A stretch of DNA of 9,172 nt from JBEAOO01 sp041164825 (GCA_041164825.1 JBEAOO010000095.1:1-9172); one strand, 5' to 3'. Counted from the first letter of the stretch, positions 1 to 6,576 are shown. Numbers and translations are program-made. The notes: a model not told the origin generated them from the letters alone.

Positions 1-461
1 ACATCGTGGAAGACGTCGGGCTCTTGCAGGTAGTCGAGCTGCTGCGGGCCGCGGATGAACTGGCCGGCGGGGAAGCGGCGGTTCGCGAGATGCTCAAAAA
101 ACACCTCGTCGGGCACCAGGCCGGGCACGGCCACCACCTGCCAGCCGGTGCGGCGCATCAGCACCTCGCTGAGCTGCTCAAAATTGGGGATCTGAGCCGC
201 GCTCATGGGCAGCGCCTGCATGCCGGCCACGAACTCATCGCACGCACGGCCGGGCAGCAGCCGGCTTTGGCGCTCAAACAGCCTGCGCCAGGTGCCGTGC
301 TCGGCCGCGGTGTAGCGGGCCCAGTCTTGCGGGATGGTCCAGTCGGCGCGCGCAGGCGGCGGCGCATCGGGCCCGGCGGCGAGGCCGTGTTTCACGGCGC
401 TGGGGGCCATGGCTACTGGGGCGGGAGATGCGGGTGACGCGGGTGACGCGGCGCTGGTCAT
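1..461 (-). CDS. phhA: Phenylalanine 4-monooxygenase, N-terminal part (cut by window edge)
   Basis: This enzyme converts phenylalanine to tyrosine with O2, a tetrahydropterin cofactor and non-heme iron in the cytosol, feeding the tyrosine route that hppD continues. The first 153 codons are visible; the 3' end lies outside the window. After a 38-residue Ala/Pro-rich leader come the family signatures: DWTIPQDWARYTAAEHGTW (about residues 40-58), the LFERQSRLLPGRACDEF block, the LANRRFPAGQFIRGPQQLDYLQEPDVFHD stretch (about 125-153, in two blocks). H152 of the FHD motif is the first expected iron ligand; the second His and the Glu lie beyond the edge. The ATG at 461 is the first start after hppD, whose stop is 33 bp upstream, so the two are probably one transcript. 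No good Shine-Dalgarno is seen; Met18 (position 410) is an alternative start nearer the usual family N-terminus. Confidence 0.93.
   Translation of the reverse strand, partial: MTSAASPASPASPAPVAMAPSAVKHGLAAGPDAPPPARADWTIPQDWARYTAAEHGTWRRLFERQSRLLPGRACDEFVAGMQALPMSAAQIPNFEQLSEVLMRRTGWQVVAVPGLVPDEVFFEHLANRRFPAGQFIRGPQQLDYLQEPDVFHD
421..447. repeat. 9-bp tandem repeat in the phhA leader
   Basis: Three head-to-tail 9-bp units occur here: GCGGGAGAT followed by two exact copies of GCGGGTGAC. On the minus strand they encode a repeating Ala-Ser-Pro stretch near the start of PhhA. They lie in the non-conserved leader, before the catalytic domain. Copy number could vary by slippage without breaking the frame, because the unit is three codons long. 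Confidence 0.7.
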
Positions 462-494
462 GGTTCGATGCGCAATGCAGCGTGAGCGTGAGCC

Positions 495-1595
495 TCAAGC
501 GGCCACCGAGGCCGGGCCGATCACGCCGCGCGCCACCTGGTCGCGCTCGATGGATTCGAACAGCGCTTTGAAGTTGCCTTCGCCAAACCCATCGTCGCCC
601 TGGCGCTGGATGAACTCGAAAAACACCGGGCCAAGCACGGTGCCCGAGAAGATCTGCAGCAGCAGGCGGGGCTGGCCGCCATCCGCGTTGGTGGATGTCG
701 TGCCGTCCAGCAAGATGCCGCGCGTTTGCAGCTCGCTCACCGGCTGGCCGTGGCCGGGCAAGCGCTGGCCCAAGGCCTCGTAGTAGTGGTCGTTGGGCGC
801 GGTCATCAGCGGCACGCCGGCCAACTGCAGCCGGTCCACGGTGGCGATCAGGTCGTCGCACAGCAGGGCCACGTGCTGGATGCCTTCGCCGTTGAACTGC
901 ATCAAAAATTCTTCGATCTGGCCGCTGCCCTTGCTCGATTCTTCGTTCAGCGGGATGCGGATCAGACCGTCGGGCGCGGTCATGGCGCGGCTGGTGAGGC
1001 CGGTGTATTCGCCCTGGATGTCGAAGTAGCGGATCTCGCGGAAGTTGAACAGCCGCTCGTAGAACGCCGCCCAAAACGCCATGCGGCCGCGGTAGACGTT
1101 GTGCGTCAGGTGGTCGATCACCGTGAGGCCATGGCCCACGGGGTGGCGGTCTGCGCCGTCGAGGAACTGGAAGTCGATGTCGTAGATGGATTCGCCGTCG
1201 TTGAAGCGGTCGATCAGGTAAAGCGGCGCGCCACCAATGCCCTTGATGGCCGGCAGGCGCAGCTCCATCGGCCCGGTGGGGATCTCGATGGGCTGCGCGC
1301 CCAGGCTCAGCGCGCGGGCATAGGCCTTGTGCGAGTCGCGCACGCGGAACGCCAGGCCGCAGGCGCTGGGGCCGTGCTCGGCGGCAAAGTAGCCGGCGGC
1401 GCTGTGCGGCTCGCGGTTGACGATGAAGTTGATGTCGCCCTGGCGGTAGAGCAGCACGTCTTTGGAGCGGTGGCGCGCCACCAGGCTGAAGCCCAATTGC
1501 TCCAGCAGCGGCTCCAGCACGCCCGGCGTGGGCGCAGCAAACTCCACAAACTCGAAGCCACACAGGCCCATGGGGTTGTCATACAGGTCGGCCAT
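495..1595 (-). CDS. hppD: 4-hydroxyphenylpyruvate dioxygenase
   Basis: HppD turns 4-hydroxyphenylpyruvate into homogentisate, the ring-rearranging step of tyrosine degradation, using Fe(II) and O2. The product from the chosen start is 366 aa, close to the roughly 355-365 aa usual for bacterial enzymes. It shows the two vicinal-oxygen-chelate halves. The three iron ligands are recognisable as H162 (VIDHLTHNV), H241 (GEGIQHVALL) and E327 (VFFEFIQR). The C-terminal helix has the family pattern GDDGFGEGNFKALFESIERDQ. The frame stays open up to 1721, but the conserved part begins at MADLYDNPMG. The ATG at 1595 has GGAG six bases upstream; an ATG at 1607 is the next alternative. It is divergent from the Lrp-type regulator and followed by phhA. 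Homogentisate-cleaving genes are not in the window. Confidence 0.97.
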   Translation of the reverse strand: MADLYDNPMGLCGFEFVEFAAPTPGVLEPLLEQLGFSLVARHRSKDVLLYRQGDINFIVNREPHSAAGYFAAEHGPSACGLAFRVRDSHKAYARALSLGAQPIEIPTGPMELRLPAIKGIGGAPLYLIDRFNDGESIYDIDFQFLDGADRHPVGHGLTVIDHLTHNVYRGRMAFWAAFYERLFNFREIRYFDIQGEYTGLTSRAMTAPDGLIRIPLNEESSKGSGQIEEFLMQFNGEGIQHVALLCDDLIATVDRLQLAGVPLMTAPNDHYYEALGQRLPGHGQPVSELQTRGILLDGTTSTNADGGQPRLLLQIFSGTVLGPVFFEFIQRQGDDGFGEGNFKALFESIERDQVARGVIGPASVAA

Positions 1596-1680
1596 GCGGG
1601 GCTCCATCAGCGGGTGTGATTGCACAAGGGTGCCGCAGCGCTGGGGCGCCGCGACGATGGCTTCACTGTAGGTTTCGTGC

Positions 1681-1732
1681 CGCGCAATCGGCTTGCATTG
1701 CAGGGCCGTGAAAACCCACAATCGCGCAATCG
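1681..1732. promoter_or_regulatory. Candidate Lrp-type operator: 10-bp direct repeat in the hppD-regulator gap
   Basis: The sequence CGCGCAATCG occurs twice, at 1681-1690 and 1723-1732, exactly 42 bp apart start to start, about four helical turns. The core GCAATC also occurs inverted (GATTGC) at 1618-1623, near the hppD start. The repeats lie in the 170-bp divergent gap. Same-face spacing suits a wrapped Lrp/AsnC octamer. That this is the binding site of the adjacent regulator is inference. Confidence 0.45.
1693..1722 (+). promoter_or_regulatory. Possible promoter of the Lrp-type regulator
   Basis: TTGCAT (1693-1698) and CACAAT (1717-1722) are separated by 18 bp. Each matches four of six bases of the sigma-70 boxes. 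The second copy of the 10-bp repeat follows the -10 directly, which would fit autoregulation. The match is weak and GC-rich DNA gives many such hits, so this is a candidate only. No convincing hppD promoter could be picked on the other strand. Confidence 0.25.
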
Positions 1733-1753
1733 CGTCTCGCTGTTCAGCGATTC

Positions 1754-1760
1754 AAGGAGA
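1754..1760 (+). promoter_or_regulatory. Shine-Dalgarno deciding a TTG start
   Basis: AAGGAGA stands five bases before the TTG at 1766. It is the strongest ribosome binding site in the window and supports the TTG as the true start of the Lrp/AsnC gene, since no ATG occurs between it and the conserved HTH domain. Confidence 0.75.
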
Positions 1761-1765
1761 CAAAC

Positions 1766-2242
1766 TTGCAAGACCTCACGCTCGACGCCACCGATCGCCG
1801 CATCTTGGCCCATTTGCAGGAGCACGGCCGCGCCTCCAACCTGGAGCTGGCCGAGGCCGCGCGGCTCTCGCCCGCGCAGTGCAACCGCCGCCACCGCCGG
1901 CTCGAAGAAGCGGGGCTCATCAAACGCTACGAAGCCCGCCTCGATGCCCACGCGCTGGGCCTGGGCGTGGTGGCCTTTGTGCACGTGACGATGGAGCGCG
2001 GCCATGTGCGCGACCTGCGCCAGTTCACCGCCGCCGTCAGCACCTTGCAGCAGGTGCAGGAGTGCTACTCGGTGACTGGCGACTTCGACTACATGCTCAA
2101 GGTGGTGGCGAGCGATTTGAAGGCGCTGTCCGACTTTTTGCTGGAGACGCTGATGCTGATGCCGGGCGTGAACGCCGTGCGATCGAGCGTCTGCCTCGAT
2201 GAGGTGAAATGCACCAGCGCGCTGCCCATCCAGGGCACCTGA
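1766..2242 (+). CDS. Lrp/AsnC-family transcriptional regulator, probably of tyrosine catabolism
   Basis: This is a cytosolic DNA-binding regulator of 158 aa, the normal length for the family. Residues about 4-63 form the AsnC-type helix-turn-helix (DATDRRILAHLQEHGRASNLELAEAARLS in two blocks, then the CNRRHRRLEEAGLIKRY recognition helix and wing). Residues about 67-150 form the RAM/AsnC effector domain, with the typical ECYSVTGDFDYMLKVV strand-turn that lines the amino-acid pocket and the later LPGV-like element MPGVNAVRSS. It starts with TTG, supported by AAGGAGA five bases upstream. It is divergent from hppD, and Lrp-type regulators beside hppD genes are known in other bacteria. Control of hppD-phhA in response to an aromatic amino acid is therefore likely but inferred. 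hyi begins 40 bp downstream and may share its transcript. Confidence 0.93.
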   Translation: MQDLTLDATDRRILAHLQEHGRASNLELAEAARLSPAQCNRRHRRLEEAGLIKRYEARLDAHALGLGVVAFVHVTMERGHVRDLRQFTAAVSTLQQVQECYSVTGDFDYMLKVVASDLKALSDFLLETLMLMPGVNAVRSSVCLDEVKCTSALPIQGT

Positions 2243-2282
2243 GTCGCCGCCTTCTTCGTTCGCTTCTGAGCCCCCGCCCGCC

Positions 2283-3095
2283 ATGCCCCGCTTCGCCGCC
2301 AACCTCAGCATGCTCTACACCGAGCTGCATTTTCTCGACCGCTTTGAGGCCGCCGCGCGCGATGGCTTCACCGGCGTGGAGTACCTGTTTCCGTATGCCT
2401 TTGCGGCCGCCGACATCGCCGCGCGCTTGCAGGCCCATGGGCTGCAGCAGGTGCTGTTCAACGCACCGCCGGGCAATTGGGACGCCGGTGAGCGCGGCTT
2501 GGCCTGCCTGCCGGGGCGCGAGGCCGAGTGTCGCGCCGGGGTGGCTCAGGCGCTGAGCTACGCGCGTGCGCTGGGCTGCCCGCGCATCCACCTGATGGCC
2601 GGCTTGGCGCCGGCTGGCGTGGCGAGCGAGACACTGCAAGCCACGTACGAGGCCAACCTCGCCTGGGCCGCCGAGCAGGCCGCGCAGCAAGGCACCGAGG
2701 TGCTGATCGAGCCCATCAACACGCGCGACATGCCGGGCTACTTTCTCAATCACCAGGCCGAGGCGCATCACATCGTGCAAGCCATCGGCGCGCCCAATTT
2801 GAAGGTGCAGTTCGACCTGTACCACGGCCAGATCATGGAAGGCGACATCGCCACCAAGCTGCGCCAGTACCTGCCCACCGGCCGCGTCGGCCACCTGCAA
2901 ATCGCCGGCGTGCCCATGCGCCACGAGCCCGATCTGGGCGAGCTCAACCACGCCTACCTGTTCGAGGTCATTGACGAACTGAGCGCCGGCCACGGCTGGG
3001 ACGGCTGGATCGGCTGTGAATACCGCCCCGCCCGCGGCGCGGTGGTGGGCGGCACGTCGGATGGCTTGGGGTGGTTGCGGGCAGCCAGGGCCTGA
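2283..3095 (+). CDS. hyi: Hydroxypyruvate isomerase / 2-oxo-tetronate isomerase family protein
   Basis: This is a 270-aa TIM-barrel isomerase of the xylose-isomerase-like superfamily, the usual family length. Hyi interconverts hydroxypyruvate and tartronate semialdehyde after glyoxylate carboligase. The related OtnI acts on 2-oxo-tetronate, and the two cannot be separated reliably by eye. Visible family blocks are FAANLSMLYTELHFLDRF (4-21), DGFTGVEYLFPY (27-38), LFNAPPGNWDAGERGLACLPGR (58-79, in two blocks), E143 in VLIEPINTRDMPGYFL, D178 in QFDLYHGQIMEGD, H204 in GHLQIAGVP and E246 in GCEYRP. E143 and E246 correspond to the two catalytic glutamates. The ATG at 2283 begins the conserved N-terminus, but no clear Shine-Dalgarno precedes it. 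It lies between the tyrosine and purine modules. Purine breakdown yields glyoxylate, so a role in its assimilation fits, though glyoxylate carboligase is not in the window. Confidence 0.88.
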   Translation: MPRFAANLSMLYTELHFLDRFEAAARDGFTGVEYLFPYAFAAADIAARLQAHGLQQVLFNAPPGNWDAGERGLACLPGREAECRAGVAQALSYARALGCPRIHLMAGLAPAGVASETLQATYEANLAWAAEQAAQQGTEVLIEPINTRDMPGYFLNHQAEAHHIVQAIGAPNLKVQFDLYHGQIMEGDIATKLRQYLPTGRVGHLQIAGVPMRHEPDLGELNHAYLFEVIDELSAGHGWDGWIGCEYRPARGAVVGGTSDGLGWLRAARA

Positions 3096-3150
3096 CTTCG
3101 CGACGATCACCCGGTGTGCGCCGATGGAGAGGCTGGCTACACTTGCCCAC

Positions 3151-3459
3151 ATGCATCCCGCCGTCGCTCAACACCGTGCCGGCATTGCGGCCATCTGCCA
3201 GCGCTATCGCATTCGCCGGCTGGAGGTGTTTGGCTCAGCGGCGCGCGCTGACGACTTTGTGCCGGACAGCAGCGACGCAGATTTTTTGGTGGAGTTCGCG
3301 CCCGGCGTGGAGGCCGACTTGAACAGCTTCTACGGTGCCAAAGCCGACTTGGAGCAGCTGCTCGGGCGGGGCGTTGATTTGGTGGAGCCTGGTGCGGTGC
3401 GCAACCCCTTTGTACTCGCCAGCATCAACCGCCACCGCGAGGCGATTGATGCAGCGTGA
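3151..3459 (+). CDS. MNT-type nucleotidyltransferase (orphan antitoxin-like)
   Basis: This small protein of 102 aa is the minimal nucleotidyltransferase fold. It has the signature FGSAARADDF (27-36) with G28 and S29, followed by the acidic pair D42 and D44 in SDADFLVEF, and a third acidic residue D76 in GVDLVEP. Proteins of this kind are the antitoxin half of HEPN/MNT pairs, and in studied cases inactivate the HEPN RNase by adding nucleotides to it. The usual second arginine/glycine after GSxAR is replaced by Ala-Asp here. The ATG at 3151 matches the usual MHP-like start; an ATG at 3124 would add nine residues and neither has a strong Shine-Dalgarno. The expected partner begins in the overlapping frame at 3449 but is only a 17-codon stub. 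Confidence 0.88.
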   Translation: MHPAVAQHRAGIAAICQRYRIRRLEVFGSAARADDFVPDSSDADFLVEFAPGVEADLNSFYGAKADLEQLLGRGVDLVEPGAVRNPFVLASINRHREAIDAA

Positions 3460-3502
3460 CCTGCGCTGCGTGTCGTCGGTCGCGCGGGGAGCAACAGTCT
3501 GA
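3449..3502 (+). pseudogene. Stub of a HEPN toxin gene (first codons only)
   Basis: An ATG at 3449 overlaps the last 11 bases of the MNT gene, the arrangement typical of MNT-HEPN pairs. It starts MQRDLR, which resembles the beginning of many HEPN-domain partners. It then diverges and stops at a TGA (3500-3502) after 17 codons. The rest of the toxin, including the RX4-6H RNase motif, is absent: the convergent M20 gene ends only 31 bp further on. The stop lies inside the hairpin at 3497-3521. The reading as a truncated toxin rests on position, overlap and six residues, so it is an inference. Confidence 0.5.
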
Positions 3503-3521
3503 CCCGACGTGCGGGTCAGAC
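3497..3521. repeat. Perfect hairpin, REP-like; possible bidirectional terminator
   Basis: GTCTGACCCG (3497-3506) and CGGGTCAGAC (3512-3521) form a perfect 10-bp stem around a 5-base loop ACGTG. It lies between convergent genes (MNT/HEPN stub and the M20 hydrolase), where a terminator is expected, but no T-run follows on either strand. The right arm extends to GGGTCAGACCC (3513-3523), itself palindromic. GGGTCAGACCC-like motifs recur in many proteobacterial intergenic repeats, sometimes linked to REP-associated Y1 transposases. No transposase gene is in the window. Confidence 0.6.
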
Positions 3522-3533
3522 CCTCATGCCGCT

Positions 3534-4778
3534 TTAGCTCAGCAAATCCAACAACGTCCGCGCCACCACCTTGGTCGCGCCGCGCAGGTCGGCCAACACC
3601 ACGTGTTCGTCGGAGCGCTTGGCGTTGCTTTCGAGCACGGTGCGCGGGCCGGCGCCGTAGATGGCGGCGGGGATGCCGTGGGCGCCGAACAGGCGCACGT
3701 CGGTGTAGAGCGGTGTGCCGCTGGTGGGGATGGGCTCGCCAAACACGGCTTCGCCGTGGCGCTGCAGGGCCTGCACCAAGGGTGCGTTGGCGGTTTGCGG
3801 CTTCAGTGAATCGGCCAGCAGCAGGCGCTTGATGTCCACCGTGATGCCGGGCACCGAGGCCGCGGCCGCATGGATCACGCGGCGCACTTCGGCCTCCACC
3901 TCGGCCGGCACTTCTTCGGGAATCATGCGGCGGTCGAGCTTGAGCAGCACCTTGCCGGGCACGACGTTGGTGTTGGTGCCGCCTTCGATGCGACCCACGT
4001 TGAGGTACGGATGCGTGATGCCTTCGACCTGCGAGGTGATGGCCTGGTAGGGGCCGGTGTTGAGGGCGTAGAGCGCGTTCAGCACGGCGACCGCGCCTTG
4101 CAGCGCGTCCACGCCGGTGTGCGGAATGGCGGCGTGGGCCATCTTGCCGTGCACGGTCACTTCCATCTGCAGGCAGCCGTTGTGGGCCGTGACCACCTGG
4201 TAGCTGAAGCCGGCGGCGAGCAGGTAATCAGGCTTCGTCAGGCCCTTTTCCAGCAGCCAGCCGGGGCCGAGTTCGCCGCCGAATTCTTCGTCGTAGGTGA
4301 AGATCAATTCCACGCCACCACGCAGCGGTGCGCCCAGGGCTTCGAGTGCGCGCAGCGCGAAGGTGTAGCTGGCGAAGTCGCTCTTGCTCACGGCCGAGGC
4401 GCGGCCGTAGAGCTTGCCGTCCACCACCTCGCCGCTGTAGGGGCCGTGGGTCCAGCCTTCGCCCGGCGGCACCACGTCGCCGTGCGCGTTCAGGCCGATC
4501 ACCGGGCCCTCGTTGCTGTAGCGGCGGCGCACGATCAGGTTGGTGATGCTTTGCATGCCGTAGGCCTGCACCTCGGTCTCGGGCACGGCGAACTTCTCGG
4601 CCGGCAGGCCCATGTCGGCCAGCAGCGCGGCGGTGCGCTCGGCGTGCGGCGCGTTGTTGCCGGGCGGGGTGTCGGTGGGCACCTGCACCAGGGCCTGCAG
4701 GTAGCGCGTCTCTTCGTCAAAGTGGGCGTCGATCCAGGCGTCGAGCTGGGCGTAACGGGCGTTTTGTGCGGCGGTCAT
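3534..4778 (-). CDS. M20-family (ArgE/DapE-like) metallohydrolase with atypical metal ligands
   Basis: The 414-aa product has the M20 two-domain layout: catalytic part at about 1-205 and 320-414, lid/dimerisation domain at about 206-318 with GKMAHAAIPHTGVDAL. Visible motifs are NAHGDVVPPGEGW (H99, D101) and TYDEEFGG (catalytic E164 plus ligand E165). Where canonical members have GRGxxD, this one reads GRASAVSKSD, with Val at the bridging-Asp place and an Asp four residues later. The GE ligand position reads AAGFSY, and the C-terminal His position reads NAKRSDEH, with Lys. The ATG at 4778 overlaps the stop of uraD-allC by four bases, with AGGA nine bases upstream inside allC, so the two are translationally coupled. 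The frame stays open far upstream, but that part is only the shadow of allC. Substrate is unknown; a role with a purine-derived amide or acyl compound is inferred from context. Confidence 0.88.
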   Translation of the reverse strand: MTAAQNARYAQLDAWIDAHFDEETRYLQALVQVPTDTPPGNNAPHAERTAALLADMGLPAEKFAVPETEVQAYGMQSITNLIVRRRYSNEGPVIGLNAHGDVVPPGEGWTHGPYSGEVVDGKLYGRASAVSKSDFASYTFALRALEALGAPLRGGVELIFTYDEEFGGELGPGWLLEKGLTKPDYLLAAGFSYQVVTAHNGCLQMEVTVHGKMAHAAIPHTGVDALQGAVAVLNALYALNTGPYQAITSQVEGITHPYLNVGRIEGGTNTNVVPGKVLLKLDRRMIPEEVPAEVEAEVRRVIHAAAASVPGITVDIKRLLLADSLKPQTANAPLVQALQRHGEAVFGEPIPTSGTPLYTDVRLFGAHGIPAAIYGAGPRTVLESNAKRSDEHVVLADLRGATKVVARTLLDLLS

Positions 4779-6568
4779 GCGGAGAAGTCCTGGGCAGTGA
4801 GTTCGAGGAGTTGGGCAAAGGCGCGCACGCACAGTTCGGCGTCGTCGCAGCTGGTGCTCTCCAGCGGGTTGTGGCTGATGCCGGCATTGGCGCCGCGCAC
4901 AAACAACATGGCTTGCGGCATCACCTCGTGCAGCTTCATGGCGTCGTGGCCGGCGCCGCTGGGCAGGTGGAACACCGGCAGGCCGAGCGCGCGCACGGCG
5001 GCCTCCCAGCGGCCTTGCCAGGTGGCGTCGGATGGGGCGGCGGACGCGATCATGGTTTCTTCCAAGCTCAGCGTCACGCGGCGGCGCTCGGCAATGCGTT
5101 CGGCCTGGTGCTTGATGTCGGCCACCAAGGCATTGCGCTGGTGGTTGTTGGGTGCGCGCAGGTCGAGGCTGAAGCGGCAGCGACCCGGCACCACATTGAT
5201 GGAGCCTTGCGGCACGTCGAGCAAACCCACGGTGGCCACCGAGCCTTCGTCGGCCGAGGCGCGGGCTTCGGCGTACAGCGCCAGCTCGGCGGCGGCGGTG
5301 GCGGCGTCGCGGCGGCGGTTCATGGGCGTGGTGCCGGCGTGGCTGGCCATGCCGGTGTACTCGCCGCGGTAGCGCGCGCTGCCGTTGATGGAGGTGACCA
5401 CACCCAGCGGCAGGTCCAGATCGTCGAGCACCGGGCCTTGTTCGATGTGCACCTCGACAAAGCCGAGGTAGCGGCTCGCGTCGCGCTGCAGTGCGCCGAT
5501 GGCGTCCATCGTCGCCGGGTGGCCAGCGGCCTGCATGGCGTCGCGCATCGTCACGCCGTCGGCATCTTGCTGGTCGAGCCAAGCGGGGTTGAACTGGCCC
5601 ACCAGCGCGCCCGAGCCGAGGAAGGTGGCCTTGTAGCGCTGGCCTTCTTCTTCGGCAAAACCCACCACCTCGATGCCAAAGGGCAGGCGGCGGCCCTGTT
5701 GCGCCAGCGTGCGCACCACGGCCATGGGCACGAAGATGCCCAGCCGGCCGTCGTACTTGCCGCCGTTGCGCACGGTGTCGTAGTGGCTGCCCGTGAGCAG
5801 GCGCGGGGCGCTCGGGTCGGTGCCGTAGTAGACGCCCACCACATTGCCCACCGCGTCGATGCTCACCTCGTCAAAGCCGCTTTCGTCGCGCATCCAGGCT
5901 TGCAGCTGCTGCGCGCAGGCTTGGTGTTCGGCCGTGAGGTAGGTGGTGGTGAGCTGGCCTTGTTCTTTGAAGCCGGGCTCGCTGTGCACGGACAACGCTT
6001 CGGCCCAGTCCCACACCAACTGGCCGTCCAGCGGCTGCTCGCCAAACTTCTCGGCCAGGCGCATCTCGGCGATGCGGTGGATGTTGCGCAGGCACTCGCC
6101 AAACTCGAAGTCCAGCGTGCCGTGGGCGCGGCGCTCGAAGGTGTCGATGATTTGCTGGCGCGTGAGGCCGGTGCCGCGCGGCCCGCGCACCGCCAGGATG
6201 AAGGGGAATCCGAACTTCGCGTTGTAGGCCGCGTTGAGCGCCTGCAGCTTCTCAAACTCGGCCGGTGTGCAGTCGGTGAGGCCCGCCTTGCCTTGCTCGT
6301 TGGTGGATTCGGCGGTGAGTGTTTTGGAGACCATGGCCTTGCCGGCCAGCTCCGGGTGGGCGCGGATCAGTGCGAGCTGCTCGGCCTGAGGTGCCTCGCG
6401 CACGGCCTCCACCAGCGCGCGCTTGAGCGCCGCCAGCGTGGCAAACGGGCGCTTGGGCGCGGCGCGCTCGGCCACCCAGGGCGAGTGTTCGTAGGTGCCG
6501 TCGAGCAGCGTGACGAACTCGGTGGTGGTGGCGGCGTTGAGCGCCGCCAGGGTCAATGTGGGTGCCAT
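4775..6568 (-). CDS. UraD-AllC fusion: OHCU decarboxylase + allantoate amidohydrolase
   Basis: This is a 597-aa two-domain enzyme of urate breakdown. Residues about 7-170 are UraD, which decarboxylates OHCU to S-allantoin: H71 in IRAHPEL, E91 in ESTNEQGKAGL and the FGFPFILAVRG block (119-129). Residues about 185-590 are an allantoate amidohydrolase of the M20/carbamoylase group, which releases ammonia and CO2 from allantoate. Its metal site looks intact: H262 in GSHYDTV, D273 in KYDG, E307/E308 in FAEEEGQRY, H374 in VHIEQGP and H566 in GISHNPLE. The C-terminal AGHDAM block (539-544) is also typical. The ATG at 6568 lies eight bases after the puuE stop, with GGAG near the end of puuE; a TTG at 6586 would overlap puuE and is less likely. 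The fused activities flank, rather than adjoin, the PuuE step. Confidence 0.95.
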   Translation of the reverse strand: MAPTLTLAALNAATTTEFVTLLDGTYEHSPWVAERAAPKRPFATLAALKRALVEAVREAPQAEQLALIRAHPELAGKAMVSKTLTAESTNEQGKAGLTDCTPAEFEKLQALNAAYNAKFGFPFILAVRGPRGTGLTRQQIIDTFERRAHGTLDFEFGECLRNIHRIAEMRLAEKFGEQPLDGQLVWDWAEALSVHSEPGFKEQGQLTTTYLTAEHQACAQQLQAWMRDESGFDEVSIDAVGNVVGVYYGTDPSAPRLLTGSHYDTVRNGGKYDGRLGIFVPMAVVRTLAQQGRRLPFGIEVVGFAEEEGQRYKATFLGSGALVGQFNPAWLDQQDADGVTMRDAMQAAGHPATMDAIGALQRDASRYLGFVEVHIEQGPVLDDLDLPLGVVTSINGSARYRGEYTGMASHAGTTPMNRRRDAATAAAELALYAEARASADEGSVATVGLLDVPQGSINVVPGRCRFSLDLRAPNNHQRNALVADIKHQAERIAERRRVTLSLEETMIASAAPSDATWQGRWEAAVRALGLPVFHLPSGAGHDAMKLHEVMPQAMLFVRGANAGISHNPLESTSCDDAELCVRAFAQLLELTAQDFSA

Positions 6569-6576
6569 GGCAGGGC

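Noticed and set aside
274..1563. 429-codon minus-strand frame overlapping hppD and phhA
   Set aside because: It is an alternative frame of hppD and phhA, with Arg/Pro/Ala-rich composition. Both real genes have clear motifs in other frames.
1596..1721. Longer hppD start giving 408 residues
   Set aside because: The extra 42 residues are not conserved-looking and cover the divergent control region. GGAG six bases before the ATG at 1595 gives a family-length protein.
3497..3521. Hairpin as a classical rho-independent terminator
   Set aside because: No T-run follows on either strand, so it is listed as a REP-like repeat with only possible termination.
3870..5372. 500-codon plus-strand open frame
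   Set aside because: It is antisense across the M20 gene and allC and crosses their junction. It has the same shadow-type composition and no recognisable domain.
4779..5582. N-terminal extension of the M20 gene to 682 codons
   Set aside because: This part is the off-frame shadow of allC, an Arg/Pro/His-rich sequence. The M20 domain begins at the ATG at 4778, which has the ATGA overlap expected for coupling.
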